Both the position numbers and the translations under genes were made by a program. Shown here piece by piece: positions 14,017 to 21,032 of a DNA stretch of 21,032 nucleotides. The first letter of the stretch is position 1, and each line of letters opens with the position of its first letter. The notes beneath the pieces are model-generated. The model made no database searches. It was not told where the DNA came from and saw nothing but the letters and a program-made list of their open reading frames with translations. This DNA comes from JAHEYG01 sp044229775 (lineage in GTDB: Bacteria > Bacteroidota > Bacteroidia > B-17B0 > Aurantibacillaceae): assembly GCA_044229775.1 (NCBI GenBank), contig JBGASH010000039.1, forward strand, positions 1 to 21,032, read 5' to 3'.

Positions 14017-16287
14017 ATGGCAAAATTCAGACGAGAAGACGCGTTAGATTACCACTCACAAGGTAGACCCGGAAAAATTGAGGTCATTCCAACTAAACCT
14101 TACAGCACTCAGCGTGATCTTACGCTCGCTTATTCGCCCGGCGTTGCGGAACCGTGTTTGGAAATTGAAAAAAATCCGGAAGATGCCTACAAATACACTG
14201 CTAAAGGAAATTTGGTGGCCGTAATTTCTAACGGCACTGCTGTTTTAGGATTAGGAAACATTGGCGCGCTCGCTTCAAAACCTGTAATGGAAGGTAAAGG
14301 TTTGTTGTTCAAAATTTTTGCCGACATAGATGTTTTTGATATTGAGATCTCCACTACCGACATAGACGAATTTGTTAGAACAGTAAAAAATATTGCGCCT
14401 ACTTTTGGCGGAATTAATTTAGAAGACATTAAAGCGCCCGAGTGTTTTGAAATAGAACGCCGTTTAAAAGAAGAGCTGGATATTCCATTGATGCACGACG
14501 ACCAGCACGGTACCGCCATTATTAGTTCGGCCGGTTTATTGAACGCCGTTGAAGTTGCCGGTAAAAAAATGGAAAAAGTAAAGCTGGTAATTAACGGTGC
14601 CGGGGCCTCCGCCAACTCCTGTGCTAAAATGTACATTGCTGTAGGAGTAAAAAAAGAAAATATTTTGATGCTCGATAGCAAAGGCGTTATTCACAAAGGC
14701 CGTACCGACCTTGATAAATACAAAACTTTTTTCGCATCGGATAACACCAAAATAAACACTCTCGAAGAAGCGATAAAAGGCGCCGATGTCTTTGTAGGAT
14801 TATCAAAAGGAAATATTTTAAAACCCGAAATGGTTCGCAGCATGGCTAAGAACTGTATCGTGTTTGCATTAGCAAATCCTACTCCCGAAATTTCTTATGA
14901 AGAAGCCATTGCAGCCCGTCCCGATATTATTATGGCAACTGGCCGCAGCGATCATCCTAATCAGGTAAATAACGTGTTAGGATTTCCTTTCATTTTCAGA
15001 GGTGCAATGGATGTTCGTGCAACAACCATTAATGAAGAAATGAAATTAGCGGCAACAAAAGCCATTGCAGCTTTAGCGAAAGAACACGTGCCCGATTATG
15101 TGAACTTAGCTTACGGCTCAAAGAATATAAGTTTTGGTCCTGATTATATCATTCCCAAACCGATTGACAATCGTTTGATCTCGGCTGTATCAGCTGCCGT
15201 TGCAAAAGCAGCCATTGATAGCGGCGTTGCCAAATTAAAGATCACCGATTGGGAAGCCTACAAAACTGAATTAGATAACCGCCTTGGAAAAGATAATAAG
15301 CTCATGCGCAGCCTGGCCAATAAAGCCAAAAGCAATCCTAAACGCGTGGTGTTTACCGAAGCGGACACGTATAAGATCTTAAAAGCCGCTCAGGTAGTGC
15401 GCGATGAAGGAATTGCGAAACCAATTTTATTAGGTAACAAAGAAAAAATTCTGAAAATATTAGATGAGTACCAGTTGGATCTGGGCGATACACCCATCAT
15501 TGATCCATTGTTTCCGGAAGAAGAAGACAAGCGTCACCAGTTTGGTGATTTGCTTTGGCGTAAACGTCAACGTCGCGGGTTAACGCAATACGAAGCACGA
15601 AAATTAATGCGCGATCGTAATTATTTTGGCGCGATGATGGTTGAGATCGGATTAGCCGACGCCATGATCTCGGGCCTTACCCGAAAATATGGTGCTCCAA
15701 TTAAACCCGCTTTAGAATTGATTGGCGTACAAGAAGGTGTTAGTCGCGTAGCCGGATTATACATTATGGTAACCAAAAAGGGTCCTTACTTTTTTGCAGA
15801 TACCACTATGAATATTAATCCAACGGCGCAAGAGCTAGCCGACATTGCCGTTTTAACTGCCACAACCGTTAAACAATTCAATATCATTCCGCGCATCGCC
15901 ATGCTTTCTTATTCTAATTTTGGGTCAGTGAGCGGCGAAACGCCCGATAAAGTGGCGGCAGCTGTAAGTATCCTGCATAAAAATTATCCGGGCTTGATCG
16001 TTGACGGCGATGTTCAGGCAAATTTTGCCATCAATAATAATTTATTGAAAGAACAATTTGATTTTAGCACCTTAGTGGATAAGAATGTGAACACCTTTAT
16101 TTTTCCGAATCTTGCAGCCGGTAACATTGCTTACAAATTATTGCAGGAATTAGGAGGCGCCGAAGCTATTGGTCCGGTGTTAATGGGATTAAAAAAACCG
16201 GTACACGTATTGCAGCTTGGTTCTTCTGTACGTGAAATTGTAAACATGATCATTATTTCGGTAGTTGACGCACAGAATAAAAAATGA
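14017..16287 (+). CDS. maeB: NADP-dependent malic enzyme with C-terminal phosphotransacetylase domain
   Basis: The enzyme oxidatively decarboxylates malate to pyruvate, reducing NAD(P). The 756-residue size and two-part build mark the MaeB type. The N-terminal malic part (about 1-410) has LAYSPGVAEPCLEI (37-50), the catalytic-lysine region MEGKG (Lys94), metal-ligand motifs NLEDIKAP (134-141) and HDDQHGT (160-166), and a Rossmann segment KLVINGAGASA. The C-terminal part (about 430-756) resembles phosphate acetyltransferase (VVFTEADTYKILKAA onward); in E. coli MaeB this domain is mainly regulatory and binds acetyl-CoA. NADP preference is inferred from the family. The stop overlaps ruvA by 4 nt (ATGA). 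A short inverted repeat lies just ahead of the start. Confidence 0.95.
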   Translation: MAKFRREDALDYHSQGRPGKIEVIPTKPYSTQRDLTLAYSPGVAEPCLEIEKNPEDAYKYTAKGNLVAVISNGTAVLGLGNIGALASKPVMEGKGLLFKIFADIDVFDIEISTTDIDEFVRTVKNIAPTFGGINLEDIKAPECFEIERRLKEELDIPLMHDDQHGTAIISSAGLLNAVEVAGKKMEKVKLVINGAGASANSCAKMYIAVGVKKENILMLDSKGVIHKGRTDLDKYKTFFASDNTKINTLEEAIKGADVFVGLSKGNILKPEMVRSMAKNCIVFALANPTPEISYEEAIAARPDIIMATGRSDHPNQVNNVLGFPFIFRGAMDVRATTINEEMKLAATKAIAALAKEHVPDYVNLAYGSKNISFGPDYIIPKPIDNRLISAVSAAVAKAAIDSGVAKLKITDWEAYKTELDNRLGKDNKLMRSLANKAKSNPKRVVFTEADTYKILKAAQVVRDEGIAKPILLGNKEKILKILDEYQLDLGDTPIIDPLFPEEEDKRHQFGDLLWRKRQRRGLTQYEARKLMRDRNYFGAMMVEIGLADAMISGLTRKYGAPIKPALELIGVQEGVSRVAGLYIMVTKKGPYFFADTTMNINPTAQELADIAVLTATTVKQFNIIPRIAMLSYSNFGSVSGETPDKVAAAVSILHKNYPGLIVDGDVQANFAINNNLLKEQFDFSTLVDKNVNTFIFPNLAAGNIAYKLLQELGGAEAIGPVLMGLKKPVHVLQLGSSVREIVNMIIISVVDAQNKK

Positions 16288-16877
16288 TAGCTTACGTTAC
16301 CGGAAAAATAACAGAACTCAATCCTGCTCGTGCCACTATTGAATGCAACGGTGTGGGATATGGTCTATTAATTTCTTTAAATACTTATTCTTCTTTACAG
16401 GGAAAAGAGCATTCTAAACTTTTTACCGAAAGTGTTTTTGTGCGCGATGATAATCCGCGCTATTACGGTTTTCACGATCTCGACGAGCTTGAATTATTCA
16501 GAAAACTCATATCCGTATCGGGTGTTGGCGGTGCAAGCGCCTTGTTAATGCTCTCATCGTTGTCGCCAAACGAAATTGCGGGCGCCATTAATACCGCCAA
16601 TGTAACCCTTCTTAAAAGCATTAAGGGAATTGGTGAAAAAACGGCTCAGCGCATAGTCGTAGATCTTAAAGGAAAACTCGGAAAACACGAGGGCGGAATG
16701 TCCCAAATTTTGTCGAATTCGTACAATAAAAACCGTGATGAGGCGTTATTGGCACTGGTGACTCTTGGTTTTCCTAAAATGGCAGCCGAAAAGGCTCTGG
16801 AAAGGACCATAAAACAGCAAGGTTTAAGTACCGAAAATGTTGAGGCACTCATAAAAGCAACTTTAAAAAACATTTAG
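16284..16877 (+). CDS. ruvA: Holliday junction branch-migration protein RuvA
   Basis: RuvA tetramers bind four-way DNA junctions and load the RuvB motor in recombinational repair. The 197-residue protein has the three expected parts: an N-terminal OB-fold (about 1-62, starting MIAYVTGKI), two helix-hairpin-helix motifs (ISVSGVGGASALLMLSSL near 76-93 and IKGIGEKTAQRIVVDLKGKL near 103-122), and a C-terminal three-helix domain (about 145-197) that contacts RuvB, with LVTLGFPKMAAEKAL. Length is normal. It overlaps maeB by 4 nt, suggesting translational coupling, and sprA begins 12 nt downstream. The order ruvA-sprA recurs in Bacteroidota. Confidence 0.96.
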   Translation: MIAYVTGKITELNPARATIECNGVGYGLLISLNTYSSLQGKEHSKLFTESVFVRDDNPRYYGFHDLDELELFRKLISVSGVGGASALLMLSSLSPNEIAGAINTANVTLLKSIKGIGEKTAQRIVVDLKGKLGKHEGGMSQILSNSYNKNRDEALLALVTLGFPKMAAEKALERTIKQQGLSTENVEALIKATLKNI

Positions 16878-16888
16878 TTATTTAAGCA

Positions 16889-19800
16889 GTGAAGGTTAAC
16901 GGATTATTAAAATTTTTGGTTTTTGGCACGGCCTCTTCCGCATTAATGGGCATTGTGTTTAATTCCAACGCTAATCAATCATTAGCGAATCCGTACTTTA
17001 AACCATCAAAAAACATTACTTTACCGGTTGACTCCCCTCCCGATAAAGAACCCGTTAAACTTCCTTACAATTTTAAAGATAACAATGGCCGTCAACCGCA
17101 GTTTGATGATAAAAGCAAATTATATCTTAACACCCCTTCTAACGTAAAAACTGACACTGAGTACGATCCTAAAACCAATTCGTACAACGTTACTCAAAAA
17201 ATTGGCAACGAACGTTACCGTCCCGACACTTACATTGATTTTGAAGATTACCAGGATTACATGTTCAAAAAAGCGGTGCATGATCATTGGCGTACGCGCA
17301 TTAAAGCCGATGATGTTAACAGCACAACACGCAAAGGCATTGTACCAAAACTGCAGATCAATAACGAATTATTCGATCGTATCTTTGGTGGTAATACCGT
17401 TGATATTCGCCCAACCGGAACAGTGGAGTTGATCTTTGGACTTAACCGTAACAAAACATTAAACCCTGCTATACCTCAGCGTCAGCAAAAGGTTACCAAC
17501 TTCGATTTCAATATGCGCATCCAGTTAAACTTAATTGGAAAGATCGGTGACAAATTAAAAATTACCACTAACTACAATACCGAAGCTTCTTTTGACTGGG
17601 AAAACCAGATCAAATTAGATTACACCGGTTACGAAGACGAGATCATCAAAAAAATTGAAGCAGGTAACGTAACCCTTCCTTTGAACAGTTCATTGATCAC
17701 CGGAAGTCAAAGTTTATTTGGTATTAAAACACAATTACAGTTTGGTAAATTAACCGCTACCGCCATTTTATCGCAGCAACGCGGAAAAAAACAAGAGGTA
17801 ACTGTTCAGGGTGGCGCTCAAACTCAATATTTCAATCTTAATGCTGATAGCTACGAAACCAACAAACATTATTTCTTAGGACAATACTTCCGTGATAATT
17901 ATGATTACTGGATGTCGACATTACCGGTAATGAATACCCCTGTTGTAATTACCAAAGTGGAAGTTTATATTTTAAATCAAACCGGTAATCAGGAACAAAC
18001 CCGTTCGCTTATCGCTTTTGAAGATCTTGGCGAAGACTCTTCGCACGTTCATCCTTATTTAAAAAAATACGGCTTAGGTTCGGGTTGTATTCAACCAAAT
18101 GCTTATGCTGTTGAAGATAGTATTGGTAATATTCCCTCTAACGGTGCCAGCAATTTATACTATAACATTTCTAACCCTTCGTTTGGTATATTAGCCGACC
18201 GTAATGCAGCCACTGCGCCAGGAACTTTAACCGGTATGGCGTTTGGTACCAACACCTGTACAGGTACAGGTTACATGGTTCAGGGAAGAGATTTTGACAA
18301 GATCATGAGTGCGCGTCGTTTGAACAGCACAGAATTTACCATCAATAATCGCCTTGGTTACATTTCATTAAATCAGGCATTGAATAACGACCAGGTGTTA
18401 GCGGTTTCTTATCAGTTAACTTATAATGGAAAAACGTACCAGGTTGGTGAGTTCAGCGATCAAATACCCGACAATACCAAAGCCTTATTTTGTAAATTAT
18501 TAAAACCCTCAACGGTTAACGTGCGCTATCCTACCTGGGACCTCATGATGAAGAACGTTTATTCGCTTGGTGCCTACAACTTAAACGCACAGGATTTTAA
18601 GCTGGATGTTTTTTATAATAACATCGAAACAGGAGTAGACATTCCTTACTTACCATTTGGCGCAGTGAACGGCCAGCAATTGATCCGCGTTTTAGATTGT
18701 GATAAATTAAGCGTTAACGGTGATAAGTACTCCGACGGTATTTTCGATTTTCTTCCCGGCTTTACCATTAATCCCGCTAACGGCCGTATTTATTTTAAAA
18801 CCATTGAGCCATTTGCAGGAACTATAAAGTCTAAATTCTCATCGGATGATTTTCCGAATGCGAATAAATATGTATTTCAGGAACTGTACGATTCCACAAG
18901 AGTGTCTGCGCAGCAGTTACCCGAAAAAAATCGGTACAAAATAAAAGGTTCTTATAAATCGGCCTCGGGTTCCGAAATTTCTTTGAACGCGTTGAATATT
19001 CCGCAAGGCGCTGTAGTAGTAACCGCTAATGGTGTACGCCTTAACGAAAACACCGATTATACTGTTGACTATACTTTAGGAAGGGTTAAGATCATTAACG
19101 AGGGGATCTTGAACAGTGGTTCGCAGATCAAAGTTTCGGTTGAGAGCAACTCGCTATTTAATATTCAGCAAAAAAGTTTAATGGGAACGCGTTTAGATTA
19201 TAAAGTGAACCGTGACCTCACGCTGGGCGGAACATTCTTACGCTTTGCCGAAAAACCGGTAACGCAAAAAGTAAGTACCGGTGATGAGCCCGTTTCCAAT
19301 ATTGTTTGGGGAACCGATTACAATTACAAAACAGAAGCCCCATTTTTAACCCGCCTCATTGATAAGATCCCTCTTATCGACACAAAAGAAATGAGTTCCA
19401 TCACTACTCAGGGTGAATTCGCGCAATTGATCCCGGGTAACGCCGCCGCTATCGGTAAAAACGGAAACTCATATGTTGACGATTTTGAAGGAAGCGTTTC
19501 CATCATCGATATTCGTAATCCACAATCGTGGTACATGGCAAGTATCCCGCAAGGACAACCGGCCTTATTCCCCGAAGCTAATTTTACCGACGACATAAGA
19601 ACCGGCAAGAACCGCGCCCGTTTTAACTGGTATACCATTGACCCATCTTTAACTCGTACACAGGGGCAGGGCATCACACCGTCGTATTACGACAAAAATA
19701 TTTATTCCAATAACCTGTATCGTCAAATTTTGGAAACTGAATTGTTCCCGGGCAAAACCCCACCTAACGGCCAGCCTGTAGTGCTTCCTGTTTTAGATCT

Positions 19801-20971
19801 TGGCTTTTATCCAAATGAACGCGGACCTTATAACATGGATATTGATCCGGATATCAATGCCAAATCTGCCGGCGTTAATAAAAGTACGGGGCGATTAAAT
19901 CTTCCTGAAAGTCGTTGGGGTGGTATCATGAGACGGTTAGAGACCAACGATTTTCAAGCGGCTAATATTGAGTACATCCAGTTCTGGATGATGGACCCGT
20001 TCAACGATGATTATAACAGCACTACTCATCCCGACATGGACGCCAACAGTCCTCCTAGTGGCGACATGTATATTAACCTTGGAAATATTTCGGAAGACAT
20101 TTTGAAAGACGGCCGTATGAGCTACGAGAACGGGATCCCTGGCCAATCTGCCGCTAGTTCTGCAAATCCAACTTTCTCAACCAACATTGCCTTAGTGCCA
20201 ACATTGCCTCCAATAACTAATGCCTTTTCATCTGATGTTAATGACAGGCCTTATCAGGACGTAGGTTATGATGGTTTGGATGATGCCGCTGAAAAAACAC
20301 GATTCAATTCCCTCATCACAACAGCTGGTCTTGATGCCAACGCTAAATTAAATAAACAGTTTTTAGACGATCCTTCATCTGATAACTACCATTTCTTCAG
20401 AGGTGATGATTACGATTCTAATAAAGACTCTACTTTAACCCGTTACAGTAGATATAATAATCCTGAGGGCAACTCACCAACCGAAGAGCAATACAAAAAA
20501 ATAAACAGCGCGGGTTATTCTACCAGCGCCTCTAACGTACCAAACATTGAAGATGTTAACAAAGACAACACTTTAAGTGAAACGGAAAACTATTATCAGT
20601 ACCATATTAAAATTTCGAAACAAGACCTTGCCCTTGTTGGTAATAACTTTATTGTTGACAAATTTGAAAGAACACCCGATGTAGAAGGCATCACTAAAAA
20701 AGTTACCTGGTACCAGTTTAAAATTCCTATTTCGCAATTCGAAAATACTGTAGGTGGTATTGAAGGTTTTAACTCCATTCGTTTTATGCGCGTTTACATG
20801 AAAGGTTTTGAGAAACCTGTGGTAGTGCGTTTAGCACGTTTTGAAATGGTTCGTAGCGACTGGCGTCGTTACCAATTTGATCTTACCAAACCAGGCGAGT
20901 ATATTGCCAATGATGATAACACCACTTCGTTTGACGTATCGGGTGTAAGTGTTCAGGAGAACGGACAATAA
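16889..20971 (+). CDS. sprA: SprA, type IX secretion outer-membrane translocon (N-terminal part, interrupted)
   Basis: SprA (Sov in Porphyromonas) is the very large beta-barrel pore through which type IX substrates cross the outer membrane; it is also needed for gliding. The 1360-residue frame opens with GTG (an in-frame TAA at 16883-16885 excludes a longer start) and a signal peptide (hydrophobic about 5-24, cleavage near Ala28). Family-like stretches include DYQDYMFKKAVHDHW, NFDFNMRIQLNLIGKIGDKLKI, YVDDFEGS and SPPSGDMYINLGNISEDILKDG. Known SprA proteins are about 2300-2500 residues, so only a little over half is present. The stop TAA (20969-20971) falls where homologues continue, and the same frame continues with SprA-like sequence to the window end. 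It is probably part of the maeB-ruvA unit. Confidence 0.9.
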   Translation: MKVNGLLKFLVFGTASSALMGIVFNSNANQSLANPYFKPSKNITLPVDSPPDKEPVKLPYNFKDNNGRQPQFDDKSKLYLNTPSNVKTDTEYDPKTNSYNVTQKIGNERYRPDTYIDFEDYQDYMFKKAVHDHWRTRIKADDVNSTTRKGIVPKLQINNELFDRIFGGNTVDIRPTGTVELIFGLNRNKTLNPAIPQRQQKVTNFDFNMRIQLNLIGKIGDKLKITTNYNTEASFDWENQIKLDYTGYEDEIIKKIEAGNVTLPLNSSLITGSQSLFGIKTQLQFGKLTATAILSQQRGKKQEVTVQGGAQTQYFNLNADSYETNKHYFLGQYFRDNYDYWMSTLPVMNTPVVITKVEVYILNQTGNQEQTRSLIAFEDLGEDSSHVHPYLKKYGLGSGCIQPNAYAVEDSIGNIPSNGASNLYYNISNPSFGILADRNAATAPGTLTGMAFGTNTCTGTGYMVQGRDFDKIMSARRLNSTEFTINNRLGYISLNQALNNDQVLAVSYQLTYNGKTYQVGEFSDQIPDNTKALFCKLLKPSTVNVRYPTWDLMMKNVYSLGAYNLNAQDFKLDVFYNNIETGVDIPYLPFGAVNGQQLIRVLDCDKLSVNGDKYSDGIFDFLPGFTINPANGRIYFKTIEPFAGTIKSKFSSDDFPNANKYVFQELYDSTRVSAQQLPEKNRYKIKGSYKSASGSEISLNALNIPQGAVVVTANGVRLNENTDYTVDYTLGRVKIINEGILNSGSQIKVSVESNSLFNIQQKSLMGTRLDYKVNRDLTLGGTFLRFAEKPVTQKVSTGDEPVSNIVWGTDYNYKTEAPFLTRLIDKIPLIDTKEMSSITTQGEFAQLIPGNAAAIGKNGNSYVDDFEGSVSIIDIRNPQSWYMASIPQGQPALFPEANFTDDIRTGKNRARFNWYTIDPSLTRTQGQGITPSYYDKNIYSNNLYRQILETELFPGKTPPNGQPVVLPVLDLGFYPNERGPYNMDIDPDINAKSAGVNKSTGRLNLPESRWGGIMRRLETNDFQAANIEYIQFWMMDPFNDDYNSTTHPDMDANSPPSGDMYINLGNISEDILKDGRMSYENGIPGQSAASSANPTFSTNIALVPTLPPITNAFSSDVNDRPYQDVGYDGLDDAAEKTRFNSLITTAGLDANAKLNKQFLDDPSSDNYHFFRGDDYDSNKDSTLTRYSRYNNPEGNSPTEEQYKKINSAGYSTSASNVPNIEDVNKDNTLSETENYYQYHIKISKQDLALVGNNFIVDKFERTPDVEGITKKVTWYQFKIPISQFENTVGGIEGFNSIRFMRVYMKGFEKPVVVRLARFEMVRSDWRRYQFDLTKPGEYIANDDNTTSFDVSGVSVQENGQ

Positions 20972-21032
20972 ACACCTGTTAACTACGTGATCCCTCACGG
21001 AATCAATCAACAACAAAATATTCAAACCACTA
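20972..21032 (+). pseudogene. sprA: In-frame continuation of sprA beyond the TAA (partial)
   Basis: Reading on in the same frame after the stop gives Thr-Pro-Val-Asn-Tyr-Val-Ile-Pro-His-Gly-Ile-Asn and a Gln/Asn-rich run, open to the window edge. From memory, SprA homologues have a very similar PVNYV-x-PPG-type segment just after the region ending here, preceded by a charged residue. The frame is unchanged, so a single-base substitution (for instance AAA, GAA or CAA to TAA) is the simplest explanation. No start codon or gene boundary is visible here. Confidence 0.7.

Noticed and set aside
14187..14681. Long minus-strand open frame (164 codons) inside maeB
   Set aside because: It is antisense to the clearly conserved malic-enzyme domain, and its composition is that of a reverse-complement shadow.
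20972..21032. A frameshift as the cause of the sprA interruption
   Set aside because: The SprA-like residues after the stop are in the same frame as those before it, so a substitution fits and an indel does not.

Overview
The window looks like chromosomal DNA from a free-living member of the Bacteroidota, probably a Flavobacteriales- or Sphingobacteriales-like lineage. The evidence is a SprA-type type IX secretion translocon gene, the order maeB-ruvA-sprA, the purH-mreBCD-mrdA-rodA block, signal peptides ending in Ser-Gln, almost no Shine-Dalgarno sequences, and several matches to the Bacteroidota -7 promoter element TAnnTTTG. No prophage, insertion sequence, CRISPR array or complete integrated element is visible; most genes are housekeeping.

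Layout. Positions 1-108 may hold the last codons of an upstream gene. A secreted TPR/CHAT-protease protein follows (215-3403, +). Converging on it is a minus-strand cell-shape operon, read from high to low coordinates: purH, mreB, mreC, mreD, mrdA (PBP2), rodA (10719 down to 3440). mreC, mreD, mrdA and rodA are joined by stop/start overlaps of 11, 4 and 1 nt. The 478-bp gap 10720-11197 holds a possible hairpin leader for purH, an 11-bp-spaced repeat, a 30-codon membrane-peptide ORF, a strong intrinsic terminator and a tRNA promoter. The plus strand then carries tRNA-Asn(GTT), a second copy of the tRNA 3' end, a PfkB-family kinase plus an S4/Hsp15-like protein, NAD kinase, and the unit maeB-ruvA-sprA.

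How the genes work together. MreB, MreC, MreD, PBP2 and RodA form the elongasome that builds lateral-wall peptidoglycan. PurH finishes IMP synthesis. NadK makes NADP, and the malic enzyme would use NADP to yield NADPH and pyruvate. RuvA is the Holliday-junction-binding partner of RuvB. SprA is the giant outer-membrane pore of the type IX secretion system.

Most notable observations. (1) sprA is interrupted by an in-frame TAA at 20969-20971 after 1360 codons, yet the same frame continues directly into what looks like more SprA to the window edge; it is a nonsense mutation, a base error or a readthrough site. (2) The last 17 bases around the tRNA-Asn 3' end are repeated 97 bp downstream, each copy followed by its own terminator. 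(3) A 30-aa putative membrane peptide sits just before a strong terminator. (4) Two genes have a TAnnTTTG box exactly 4 nt before ATG, suggesting leaderless mRNAs. I found no convincing new multi-gene system.
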